Origin: UBA1672 sp964352665
GTDB lineage: Bacteria > Pseudomonadota > Alphaproteobacteria > Micavibrionales > Micavibrionaceae
NCBI GenBank assembly: GCA_964352665.1
Contig: CAYGSJ010000004.1
Location: forward strand, 62,001-126,000
Direction of reading: 5' to 3'
DNA: 64,000 nt
Shown in pieces: positions 7,853 to 16,731 of this stretch (position 1 is its first letter; the number at the start of each line of letters is the position of its first letter). The position numbers and the translations under genes were made by a program. The notes below the pieces were generated by a model, which did no database searches, was not told where the DNA came from, and was given only the letters and a program-made list of their open reading frames with translations.

Positions 7853-10588
7853 ATGAAAACAGTCAATGACGTCCGTAGGGAATTTTTAGGGTTCTTTGAA
7901 AAGAAGGGGCACAGTGTGGTCGATTCCTCTTCACTTGTGCCGCAAAACGATCCGACATTGATGTTTACCAATTCGGGAATGGTTCAGTTTAAGGATGTTT
8001 TTACAGGCAAGGAAAAGCGTGATTACACGCGAGCGACCACGGCGCAGAAATGTGTGCGTGCTGGCGGTAAGCACAATGATCTTGAGAATGTTGGATATAC
8101 GGCTCGTCATCACACCTTCTTTGAAATGCTAGGGAATTTTTCTTTCGGGGATTATTTTAAAGAAGAAGCGATTGCCTTTGCGTGGGAACTGGTCACCAAG
8201 AGTTTCGAATTACCGTCTGAGAAACTTTGCGTTACTGTCCATGCGACTGATGAAGAGGCGGCCGGTATCTGGAAAAAGGTTTCCGGTTTTTCCGATGATA
8301 AAATCATTCGGATCGACAGCGATGATAATTTCTGGCGTATGGGTGATACAGGGCCGTGTGGACCGTGCACGGAGATTTTCTATGACCATGGAGATCATAT
8401 TTGGGGCGGCCCTCCGGGTTCACCGGAGGAAGATGGCGATCGTTTTATAGAGATTTGGAACAATGTTTTCATGCAGTATGAACAAGTTGATGCTGATACG
8501 CGCATTGATCTTCCTGCGCAAAGTGTTGATACGGGTATGGGGCTGGAACGTATTGTGGCGACTCTGATGGGGTCAAACAATAATTACGACATTGATATCA
8601 TGCGATCACTCATAGAACACAGCGCGGATCTTACAGGTGTCGCGCCGGACGGTGATATGGCGGCCTCGCACAAGGTGATTGCCGATCACATTCGCGCGGC
8701 CTCATTCCTTATGGCCGATGGTGTGATGCCCTCGAACGAAGGACGCGGTTATGTGCTGCGCCGGATTATGCGTCGCGGCATGCGGCATGCGCATTTGTTG
8801 GGCGCACAAGACCCGCTGATGTACAAGCTCTATCCAACGCTGCTGGAAAAAATGGGCGAGGCGTATCCAGAACTTAAGCGTGCAGAAAGTTTGATTACGC
8901 AGACACTCGAGACTGAAGAAAAACGGTTTAAGGAGACATTGGACCGCGGGCTAAAGATGCTTGATGAAGAAACGGATAAGCTAAAATCAGGAACGAAATT
9001 TCCCGGCGATGTGGCGTTTAAACTCTATGACACGTTTGGGTTTCCGCTTGATTTGACGCAAGATGCCTTGCGCGCCAAAGAGATTGAAGTGGATATTGAT
9101 CTCTTTGATAAATGTATGGCAGAGCAAAAAGCTCAGGCACGCGCGGCTTGGTCAGGTACAGGTGAAGTTTCTATAGATTCTCACTGGTTTACAATCGCCG
9201 AAGAACTTGAAGCTACGGAATTTTTGGGTTACAGCTCTGATGAGCTTCAATCAGTGGCAAAAAGTTTGTTAGAGATAAATGAAGGAAGTGAACTTAAAGA
9301 GGGTAGCGAAAAAGAAATAAAAAACCTCCCATTTCCTGCGACTAAGCTAGGGAAAGGTAAAAAAGGAATTATTATTTCTAATCAAACACCATTTTATGCC
9401 GAAAGTGGCGGACAAGTTGGTGATACAGGAGTTATTATAAATTCTGAAGACAGTATTTTTAGAGTAACAGATACAAAAAAAATATTAGATAAGCTTTGGC
9501 TTCACATGGGCATTGTTGAAAAAGGTGAGTTCAAAGAGAATGATGTAATAACTATGAAAGTAGACACAGACCGCCGCGCGGCGATTAAGTCTAACCATTC
9601 TGTCACGCACTTACTTCACGAAGCTTTGCGCCAGGTGCTGGGTGATCATGTTGCGCAGAAGGGATCATTGCAGGATGCGGAGCGCACACGATTCGACATC
9701 TCACAGCCTGTGGCAATCACCAAGGACCAACTCGCGGAAGTCGAGAATATCGTGAACAAAGAAGTACAGGCTGATACCGAAGTTGTCACGCGTGTTATGC
9801 CGCTCGATGAAGCCCGTGAAAGTGGTGCGATGGCTCTGTTTGGCGAGAAATATGATGACGAGGTTCGTGTTGTGGCCATGGGTACACAGCAGGGTAACAA
9901 ACAATTTTCGATCGAGCTTTGCGGTGGGACGCATGTCAAAAAAACAGGTCAGATCGAGAAATTCAAAATTATTTCCGAAAGCGCCGTATCTGCCGGTATC
10001 CGACGCATTGAAGCCGTCACGGGTGCAAGGGTGGATGCATATGAATCCGGTAAGGCGGAGGCTGTGCAAAACGAGATTAACCGTTTGAAAGTTGATATAG
10101 AAAAACTGCGCGGTGAGTTTGTTGAGTTAGGTGGAGAAGACTTAGTCACCGCCGAAGCAGACAAGGATGATTTGATTGCCCATAAGAAAATGCTTCAAAA
10201 ACAAATTTCCGATGCACGTCGTGCACAAGGGGCGGAGACTTCCGATGACGAAATCAAAGACATTGGCGGCGGCAAATTTATCGGCAAAGTCCTCGCAGGA
10301 TTTCCACCCCAAGACCTCAAACCCATGGCGGATGAACTCAAGGTCAAGATTGGCTCCGGCGTGATAGTGCTTGTGGCTACGAATGAGGACAAAGCCTCGA
10401 TCGTTGTGGCGGTGACCGATGACCTCATATCAAAAATCAGCGCAGTCGATCTGGTGCGCGTGGGTTCCGAAGCGCTGGGCGGTAAAGGCGGTGGAGGCCG
10501 CCCCGATATGGCGCAGGCCGGCGGGCCGAATGCTGCTGCTGCAAATGATGCCGTTTCTGCTATCGAGAAAACCCTCGAATCTGCTTAA
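7853..10588 (+). CDS. alaS: Alanyl-tRNA synthetase
   Basis: Charges tRNA-Ala and hydrolyses misacylated Ser/Gly-tRNA. The N-terminal class II catalytic core is clear (MFTNSGMVQFKDVF, RHHTFFEMLGNFSFGDYF). The editing domain has HSVTHLLHEAL and CGGTHV zinc/catalytic histidine motifs, and the C-Ala domain ends with the glycine-rich ALGGKGGGGRPDMAQAGG. At 911 residues it is slightly long for the family. ATG at 7853 and GTG at 7850 are both possible; ATG preferred. Bases about 9220-9560, the linker and start of the editing domain, are visibly richer in A/T than the GC-rich flanks (see findings). Identity certain. Confidence 0.98.
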   Translation: MKTVNDVRREFLGFFEKKGHSVVDSSSLVPQNDPTLMFTNSGMVQFKDVFTGKEKRDYTRATTAQKCVRAGGKHNDLENVGYTARHHTFFEMLGNFSFGDYFKEEAIAFAWELVTKSFELPSEKLCVTVHATDEEAAGIWKKVSGFSDDKIIRIDSDDNFWRMGDTGPCGPCTEIFYDHGDHIWGGPPGSPEEDGDRFIEIWNNVFMQYEQVDADTRIDLPAQSVDTGMGLERIVATLMGSNNNYDIDIMRSLIEHSADLTGVAPDGDMAASHKVIADHIRAASFLMADGVMPSNEGRGYVLRRIMRRGMRHAHLLGAQDPLMYKLYPTLLEKMGEAYPELKRAESLITQTLETEEKRFKETLDRGLKMLDEETDKLKSGTKFPGDVAFKLYDTFGFPLDLTQDALRAKEIEVDIDLFDKCMAEQKAQARAAWSGTGEVSIDSHWFTIAEELEATEFLGYSSDELQSVAKSLLEINEGSELKEGSEKEIKNLPFPATKLGKGKKGIIISNQTPFYAESGGQVGDTGVIINSEDSIFRVTDTKKILDKLWLHMGIVEKGEFKENDVITMKVDTDRRAAIKSNHSVTHLLHEALRQVLGDHVAQKGSLQDAERTRFDISQPVAITKDQLAEVENIVNKEVQADTEVVTRVMPLDEARESGAMALFGEKYDDEVRVVAMGTQQGNKQFSIELCGGTHVKKTGQIEKFKIISESAVSAGIRRIEAVTGARVDAYESGKAEAVQNEINRLKVDIEKLRGEFVELGGEDLVTAEADKDDLIAHKKMLQKQISDARRAQGAETSDDEIKDIGGGKFIGKVLAGFPPQDLKPMADELKVKIGSGVIVLVATNEDKASIVVAVTDDLISKISAVDLVRVGSEALGGKGGGGRPDMAQAGGPNAAAANDAVSAIEKTLESA

Positions 10589-10596
10589 ATTCCCCC

Positions 10597-10625
10597 TTGC
10601 ATCCCCTGTTTAAGGTCGATATAAG
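10597..10625 (+). promoter_or_regulatory. Candidate promoter for ndk
   Basis: TTGCAT at 10597-10602 and TATAAG at 10620-10625 are separated by exactly 17 bp, in the 76-bp gap between alaS and ndk. The -10 matches 5 of 6 consensus positions, the -35 only the TTG core. Predicted transcript start is about 10632, giving a leader of roughly 33 bases containing AAAGGA before the ATG. Confidence 0.4.
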
Positions 10626-10664
10626 AAGTCACACTCAATTTAAGGTGATAAAGGAATAAAAATT

Positions 10665-11087
10665 ATGGCGACAGAACGGACATTTTCAATCATCAAGCCG
10701 GACGCGACAAAGCGCAACCTGACAGGAGCGATCAATGCGAAGCTGGAAGAAGCAGGCTTGCGTATCGTAGCTCAAAAGCGTATTCACATGACACGCGAGA
10801 AAGCTGAAGGGTTTTATGCTGTTCACAAAGAACGCCCATTTTTTGGTGAACTTGTTGAGTTTATGTCATCTGCACCAGTTGTCGTTCAAGTTTTAGAAGG
10901 GGATGATGCTGTTGCCAAAAACCGTGAAGTGATGGGTGCAACCAATCCCGAAGAGGCGGAAGCTGGAACTATCCGTAAAGAATATGCTTTGAATATAGGA
11001 GAAAATTCTGTGCACGGATCTGACTCTCTTGAAAATGCAGAAATCGAAATTGAATATTTCTTCAATGCTGATGAGATCGTGGGATAG
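10665..11087 (+). CDS. ndk: Nucleoside diphosphate kinase
   Basis: Transfers the gamma-phosphate of ATP to other NDPs through a phosphohistidine. The whole family pattern is present: ERTFSIIKPDATKRN at the N-terminus, RPFFGELVEFMSSAPVV in the middle, and the active-site loop NSVHGSDS with the catalytic histidine near residue 117. Length 140 is standard. AAAGGA lies nine bases before the ATG. It ends four bases before the convergent histidine-kinase gene. Confidence 0.98.
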   Translation: MATERTFSIIKPDATKRNLTGAINAKLEEAGLRIVAQKRIHMTREKAEGFYAVHKERPFFGELVEFMSSAPVVVQVLEGDDAVAKNREVMGATNPEEAEAGTIRKEYALNIGENSVHGSDSLENAEIEIEYFFNADEIVG

Positions 11088-11090
11088 AGT

Positions 11091-14000
11091 TTAATCTCTG
11101 TTCCATAGTTTAAACGCTGTCTTTGTTTGTTTGAGGGCAGCGTTTAGTTTTTGCGCTTCTTGGTAGGCGCTATCTTTCTGAGACATTTTGGCAGATTTTT
11201 CTACATTTGCGGCAATTTCACTGACCACTTTCATTCCAAAATTTCCAGACATACCCTTTAATTCGTGCGCGCGTGCACCAAGAGAAACAAGATCATCCTC
11301 GGTCACAACATTTTCCATGGCCTTAACCAGCTCTGTTGCTTTACTTAGAAATCCTGCCAGTAGATTATCAAATTGTTCTGTTCCGAGCGTATCATAGAGT
11401 GTTTCAAGCATTGATTGGTCCAGAAATGCGGATGCATCTTGATGATCTCCTTTTTGTTCGGGGGACTTGTCTATATCGGCAGGTTTTGGTTCTTCTATAC
11501 CCTGCTCCTCTACAGCAGGCTCTTTCACTGCGGGCTCATGTTCCTGTATAGGCTCACTCGCTTCTGGCGTTTCTGGTTCTAGTTGCTTTTCTTCCGCTTT
11601 TTGCTCTTGTTCTGTGACGCTCTCACCTGTTTCCTCGTCATCTTCAAATCTTATTCCTCCTGTATCTTGTACGTTTTGTTGTAAAAGATATTGCTGGATT
11701 TCAGTCATCTCGTTTTGGTCTTGTGGCTCAGTGGATTGTTTGTGTTTGGTTTTTTTGCTGGACTCATAAGGTTCTGAACTCTTTTTTGGGTCAGGTTTAT
11801 TTATATTTGTGAGTTTTAGTTCACCGCTATCCTGAGGTGCTTGTGATTTATTTTTTGGTCTTTCTATGAGGAAATCTTCGCGATCATCAAAGGAAAGGTT
11901 GTGCTCAATATCCTCAATATCCTTGATGCCTTTAATGTTATTAGCTTCCCGACTGTCTTCGGAAGTCTCATTATTTGGTTGTGCTTTAAGAGGGTTCTCA
12001 AATTTACCGATAGAGGCATTATAGACAATATCATGGAGCTTTTTGGAATCTATCGGCTTGGCGATAAAACCGTTCATACCAGCTTCAAAGTAGCTTTCTA
12101 TATCCTCCAGCATAACATTTCCTGTTAGGGCAATAATAGGTATGGAGGCTATTTTTTGATTCTCGTGGGCTCTAAGTTTCTTTGCTGTATCCAAGCCTGA
12201 GAGCCCCTGCATTTGAATGTCCATGAGGATAAGGTCCAGATCTGTAGTGTGGACGGTTTCAAGAGCTTTTTCACCACTTTCTGTCAGGAACAGTGTATGG
12301 CCATCTTTTTGGAGAAAGCCTTGAAGAACTTTCCTGTTCATTTCATTGTCTTCTACGATCAGGATATTCATGGGACGTAGAACCTTATTATTTTTTTCAG
12401 TACCACCAGTGTTTTCAGTTTCTGCATTCGGGTCATGTTCTTCCAATATTATTTCAAAAGAGAATACACTTCCTTTACCTTCTTCACTTTCTACCTTGAT
12501 TTTACCCTTCATTGCTTCAATCAGCTTGTCTGAGATGGCTAACCCTAACCCTGTACCACCGTATTTTCTTGATGTGCTTGTTTCAGCTTGCTTGAATGGA
12601 GTGAAAAGCTTTTTCAATGCCTCTGGTGAAATCCCGATACCTGTATCTTTTACTGCAATTTTTATGAAAGGCGTTTCATCGGTTCCGCTTTTTTCTATTT
12701 CTATGATTACGTGCCCTTCTTCAGTAAATTTCAGAGCATTATTTGTTAGGTTCAAGAGAACCTGTCTAAGGCGTATAGGATCACCTGAAACATATTGCGG
12801 TGTATTCTCTGCTATATCTGCTCTTAGCTCGATGTTTTTTTGTGCCGCATATCCGGACATTAGAACAACAACATCTTTGGCCAATTGGTGGAGGTCAAAA
12901 TTTATAATTTCAAGTTCCATGCCACCATGCTCGATTTTCTCAAAATCAAGAATATCATTTAAAAGTGCCATCATAGTGTCACCAGATTTGCGAATGGTGT
13001 CCACATGATCTGTTTGAGTTTTGGTGAGATCAGTGTCTTGAAGTAGTTGCACCATACCCAAAATACCATTCATAGGAGTTCTGATTTCATGGCTAACAAC
13101 CGCAAGGAAAGCAGACTTTGCCTGATTTGCTTTATCAGCAGCATCCTTGGCATTCCTCATTTCTTCTGTTCTTTTGACCTCGCGTTCTCTAAGCTCTGCC
13201 ATCAGCTCTCTTTCACGCTCGATCACTCTAAGTAAACGGGCTTGATCTGCAGAATCTTTGGATTTTTGAAGACGAGCAAGAGAATGTTCTTCACGCTGCT
13301 TACTAATTTTTTCCTGCTCTCGTCTTAAATTTCTGTGAATGTTTGATTGTAAGTAAGATGCAATAAAACAGAAAGATCCAGGGATTTGAAGAAACCAGAA
13401 ACTGTTAAGGATAATTGTCGAAGGAGGTAAGATTCCAAGGGAAACCAAGGTCATAATCAGGAATGAAAGCGGAGCAAAAGCGAGCCCTGTACAAAATAGT
13501 GCCGTTATTGGCATCGTTTTCTCGCTTGAGAGAATGGCAATAATTATAAGCGCGGCAAAACAAAGAAAAACCGTTCCTGTTAGTGCGATAAATCCTACTA
13601 CACTTATGCCCAGAACAAATACGTATATGGCTGTCATAACAGTAATCAAAACGGCTAGGGCAACCAATGCAATGTTTTCCATCGGTTTTTGATTGCTTGT
13701 AATTTTTGTAAAAAATTTAGTCGCAATTATAAGGGGGAAGAAGCTAGCTATGTATAAAAAAAACAGGGCATGCCCATTCATAAAACCATTGGGAACGATG
13801 GCTGCATTGGTGTTGAAAAAGAGGGCGCAAAGTAGTGTGTAGTAGGATAAAAGCGCGATAGAAGCATTGTTTCTGCCTATGTAATAGGACGTAAAGAAGA
13901 ATGCCATTAAGCCTATAAATATAAATCCGGTCAGGATAACCCAAAGGTCTCCGTTCAATATTTCCTGCATAAAGGCTTTTTGCGATAATAGTTGGGGCGC

Positions 14001-14573
14001 TAGCACCAGAGGGAACCCTTTTTCTGCTTCGATATATATTACAATCGTATTGTCTTTTCCCGCCGCAATCTCAATTGGTAGTGTTGTCCCCATAAAAGGC
14101 GAAGATTCGTGTTCTTTGTTATCCGGGTCAAATGAGAGTGTTTGCTTAGTGTCATAGTTCATAATATGAAGTTTTTTTATCATACCCATCCGGCCATCGA
14201 GCGTCTTTCCAAAATCCAGAACCCAGTTATCGAGATTTGTAGAATTTCGTACGGAGAACAAAATCCATACGGGCGCATTTGTAAGCCCTACGCTTATTAC
14301 GCCTGAGTCTTTTTTCTGGCCTCTTAAATTACTTTTGTGGCGTGATATAAGTGTATCGGGACTTAGAACCTTTTCTGTATCGATTGTTATATAACTATAT
14401 GATGCAATTGCGATTCTTTGGTTTTCATCAGTCAAGTTAATGCTGTTCGTTGTTTGAGCTGAAGAAACCCCGGGAACTGTGAAAGATCCTAGAAAACATA
14501 GGAAAAACCCCATAAAAAGTGCAATTTTTTTATGGTTTCCTGTTATTTTCTCAAATCCGCTCTTTTTTAACAT
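11091..14573 (-). CDS. Membrane hybrid histidine kinase: 7TMR-DISM sensor, HisKA, HATPase, REC, HPt
   Basis: At 1160 residues this is a full phosphorelay in one chain. Residues 1-40 are a signal peptide. A periplasmic 7TMR-DISMED2-like sensor follows (about 50-200), then seven membrane helices (about 208-408) and a coiled coil (about 410-490). HisKA has the phospho-acceptor near residue 495 in SHEIRTPMNG. The ATPase domain includes GGTGLGLAI. A receiver (about 733-850) has its phospho-Asp in LILMDIQMQG. A long acidic Glu/Pro/Gln-rich linker (about 870-1045) leads to a C-terminal HPt domain with HELKGMSGNFGM. 7TMR-DISM sensors usually bind carbohydrates or other small ligands; the ligand here is unknown. 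A TTAACCAT motif lies 73 bp upstream. Confidence 0.93.
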   Translation of the reverse strand: MLKKSGFEKITGNHKKIALFMGFFLCFLGSFTVPGVSSAQTTNSINLTDENQRIAIASYSYITIDTEKVLSPDTLISRHKSNLRGQKKDSGVISVGLTNAPVWILFSVRNSTNLDNWVLDFGKTLDGRMGMIKKLHIMNYDTKQTLSFDPDNKEHESSPFMGTTLPIEIAAGKDNTIVIYIEAEKGFPLVLAPQLLSQKAFMQEILNGDLWVILTGFIFIGLMAFFFTSYYIGRNNASIALLSYYTLLCALFFNTNAAIVPNGFMNGHALFFLYIASFFPLIIATKFFTKITSNQKPMENIALVALAVLITVMTAIYVFVLGISVVGFIALTGTVFLCFAALIIIAILSSEKTMPITALFCTGLAFAPLSFLIMTLVSLGILPPSTIILNSFWFLQIPGSFCFIASYLQSNIHRNLRREQEKISKQREEHSLARLQKSKDSADQARLLRVIERERELMAELREREVKRTEEMRNAKDAADKANQAKSAFLAVVSHEIRTPMNGILGMVQLLQDTDLTKTQTDHVDTIRKSGDTMMALLNDILDFEKIEHGGMELEIINFDLHQLAKDVVVLMSGYAAQKNIELRADIAENTPQYVSGDPIRLRQVLLNLTNNALKFTEEGHVIIEIEKSGTDETPFIKIAVKDTGIGISPEALKKLFTPFKQAETSTSRKYGGTGLGLAISDKLIEAMKGKIKVESEEGKGSVFSFEIILEEHDPNAETENTGGTEKNNKVLRPMNILIVEDNEMNRKVLQGFLQKDGHTLFLTESGEKALETVHTTDLDLILMDIQMQGLSGLDTAKKLRAHENQKIASIPIIALTGNVMLEDIESYFEAGMNGFIAKPIDSKKLHDIVYNASIGKFENPLKAQPNNETSEDSREANNIKGIKDIEDIEHNLSFDDREDFLIERPKNKSQAPQDSGELKLTNINKPDPKKSSEPYESSKKTKHKQSTEPQDQNEMTEIQQYLLQQNVQDTGGIRFEDDEETGESVTEQEQKAEEKQLEPETPEASEPIQEHEPAVKEPAVEEQGIEEPKPADIDKSPEQKGDHQDASAFLDQSMLETLYDTLGTEQFDNLLAGFLSKATELVKAMENVVTEDDLVSLGARAHELKGMSGNFGMKVVSEIAANVEKSAKMSQKDSAYQEAQKLNAALKQTKTAFKLWNRD

Positions 14574-14711
14574 AACTCCGGCCGAGCTTTGATGTTTGTC
14601 TGTAGTGCTAGCACACTTACTTCCTACGCAGGATTATGACCGGAAATGGTTAAGGATTAATTGAACAAAAACAAAGAATTGCTTATGTTCAGGCGTGAAA
14701 AACAAAAAATT

Positions 14712-14864
14712 CTAAAACAGATCCACAAATGCTAAGGCCAATCCTATCAATGTGATACAACTCACTATGACAGCATACTTCCCAGCAGTAACAAAATTAT
14801 GCCACATCGCTTGTGCGTCTTTTAAATCTTGCTGGCTAATTTCAACATGCTCATGATCAGACAT
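14712..14864 (-). CDS. aa3-type cytochrome c oxidase subunit IV-like small membrane protein
   Basis: This 50-residue gene was read directly from the 380-bp gap between the histidine kinase and purN. A short soluble N-terminus (MSDHEHVEISQQDLKDAQAM) precedes MWHNFVTAGKYAVIV and a single hydrophobic helix to the end. That is the layout of the bacterial aa3 oxidase subunit IV family (COX4_pro_2), which caps the oxidase in alphaproteobacteria; the D-x-K...W-x-x-F-x-x-x-x-K-Y pattern fits. An upstream in-frame-looking ATG (14875) hits a stop after five codons. AGAGG lies about 13 bases upstream. No other oxidase gene is nearby, so identity rests on this pattern alone. Confidence 0.75.
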   Translation of the reverse strand: MSDHEHVEISQQDLKDAQAMWHNFVTAGKYAVIVSCITLIGLALAFVDLF

Positions 14865-14951
14865 TTTTAGACATTTTCCTCTTTGTTTGTTCGGTCAATA
14901 CCCTGTTTATACTAATCAAATTTATGGCTTTAATCCATGAAATGTTTTTGA

Positions 14952-15539
14952 TTATTTTGTCATAGAGCTGGCAATAATTTTAATTGCTTCAGGATAGGCT
15001 TCGTGTTCCTGCTCAAGGATACGCTCAGCAAGAGTATCAGGTGTATCATCTTCCAGAATTGGAACCTCTTTTTGCAGTATAACAGGGCCGCTATCGAGTT
15101 CGGCATTCACAAAATGCACAGAACAACCGGACTTTTTCTTTCCGTCGGCAATGGCACGTGCATGTGTATTAAGGCCCTTGTATTCCGGCAATAAAGAGGG
15201 GTGTATATTGATAATCCGGTCTGTCCATTGCTCAACAAAAGATGCCGTTAAAACCCTCATAAAGCCTGCTAGAACTATCATATCTACCGTATGTTTTTTA
15301 AGGCGCTCTTGAATTTCATCTTCAAAATCTTCCCTAGACCCGAATGCGGTGTGGTCAACGATTTCTGTTTTAATACCGGCTTTTTCTGCTGCTATCAGGC
15401 CCTTTGCATCGGGGCGGTTAGATAAAACAACTGATATTCTGGCTGGAAAATCGTGATTTTTTGTAGCTTCCAGAATGGACATCATGTTGCTGCCCCGTCC
15501 AGAAATGAAGATTGCAAGGTTGAGAGGTTTTATGTCCAT
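14952..15539 (-). CDS. purN: Phosphoribosylglycinamide formyltransferase
   Basis: GART transfers formyl from 10-formyl-THF to GAR in de novo purine synthesis. The N-terminal phosphate loop FISGRGSNM, the folate/catalytic stretch VLAGFMRVL, and IINIHPSLLPEYKG with the catalytic Asn and His are all present, followed by GCSVHFVNAELDSGPVI with the catalytic Asp. Length 195 is typical. It overlaps the end of purM by 10 bases, so the two are one operon. Confidence 0.97.
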   Translation of the reverse strand: MDIKPLNLAIFISGRGSNMMSILEATKNHDFPARISVVLSNRPDAKGLIAAEKAGIKTEIVDHTAFGSREDFEDEIQERLKKHTVDMIVLAGFMRVLTASFVEQWTDRIINIHPSLLPEYKGLNTHARAIADGKKKSGCSVHFVNAELDSGPVILQKEVPILEDDTPDTLAERILEQEHEAYPEAIKIIASSMTK

Positions 15540-16669
15540 GTCGATATATTTTCAAGAAATATACTAATTTCTCTGCGTTCTTGACGTTTGATTTTGCCGA
15601 TTCTATATACGGTTTCACCAGTACTAATTAGTGATTTTGCAATTTCATCAGCTTTTTTAGGGTCACATACCACGACCATGCCTATTCCACAGTTTAATGT
15701 GCGGGCCAAATCATGTTCGTTCACAGCACCTAATTCTTTTAACCAACTAAAAATCGTAGGTAATTCCCATGTTGAAGCATCGATGTGCGCCATTAGGCCC
15801 TCTGGCAAGACACGCGGGATGTTTTCTGTTAATCCACCACCTGTGATATGTGCCATTCCTTTAATGGCGGGTTTATTATCAGCACCTTTTATTTTAAGCG
15901 CCTGCATGAGTGATTTCACATATATGCGCGTTGGGGCGAGTAGCGCTTCTTTCAGCGTTTCTGGCTTCACTTTGTTCTGCTTTTCAATGTCTTTATCTTG
16001 CTTGATGATATGCATGGAAAATGGTACCGGGCTGTCATATTCGAATCCCTGTGAGGTTTGTATAATTTTACGCACAAGAGAATAGCCATTCGAGTGTACA
16101 CCGTTTGAAGCAAGACCGAGGATGATGTCATCCTCCTTTATAGCCTCTCCGGTAATCAGTTCGTCACGGTTTACAGCGCCTACTGTAAAGCCTGCCAGAT
16201 CATAGTCACCATCTGCATAAAGACCTGGCATTTCTGCGGTTTCGCCACCGATCAAGGCACATCCTGCAATTTCACAACCTTTGGCGACACCCTCGATGAC
16301 TTGTTGTGCAATGTTGTTTTCTAGTTTTCCCGTTGCAAAATAATCAAGAAAAAACAAAGGTTCTGCACCTTGTACAATAAGATCATTTACGCACATGGCA
16401 ACAGCATCAATTCCGATAGTGTCATGTGTATTTGAGTCGATAGCAATTTTGATTTTGGTTCCTACCCCGTCTGTTGAAGAGACAAGAATGGGATCGTGAT
16501 ATCCCGCCTTCTTAAGATCAAAAAGTGCGCCAAATCCGCCCAAGCCGCTTATTACACCATCTCTCGTTGTTTTTTTGATAGCGGGTTTAATGCGCTCGAT
16601 TAGTTCTGCTGCTGCATCAATATCTACACCAGCCTGTTTATAAGCACTGTCTTGCAAATTTTCTTTCAT
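15530..16669 (-). CDS. purM: Phosphoribosylformylglycinamidine cyclo-ligase (AIR synthetase)
   Basis: ATP-dependent ring closure of FGAM to AIR, the step after PurL. Family motifs: GLGGFGALFDL, SSTDGVGTKIKIA (nucleotide/substrate loop), GGETAEMPGLY, and HITGGGLTENIPRVLP. At 379 residues it is slightly longer than the usual 345-355. Head-to-head with the DUF2066 gene, with 62 bp between; overlaps purN downstream. Confidence 0.97.
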   Translation of the reverse strand: MKENLQDSAYKQAGVDIDAAAELIERIKPAIKKTTRDGVISGLGGFGALFDLKKAGYHDPILVSSTDGVGTKIKIAIDSNTHDTIGIDAVAMCVNDLIVQGAEPLFFLDYFATGKLENNIAQQVIEGVAKGCEIAGCALIGGETAEMPGLYADGDYDLAGFTVGAVNRDELITGEAIKEDDIILGLASNGVHSNGYSLVRKIIQTSQGFEYDSPVPFSMHIIKQDKDIEKQNKVKPETLKEALLAPTRIYVKSLMQALKIKGADNKPAIKGMAHITGGGLTENIPRVLPEGLMAHIDASTWELPTIFSWLKELGAVNEHDLARTLNCGIGMVVVCDPKKADEIAKSLISTGETVYRIGKIKRQERREISIFLENISTWT

Positions 16670-16731
16670 ATTGCTCTAATTCTCTCATGTCGTTATAAAA
16701 ATAACTATATTCAATTAATTTCAGAGGCAAC

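Noticed and set aside
12346..13008. 220-codon open frame on the plus strand inside the hybrid kinase gene
   Set aside because: It lies wholly antisense to the conserved HisKA/HATPase coding region and its translation has no domain pattern; it mirrors the kinase codon bias.
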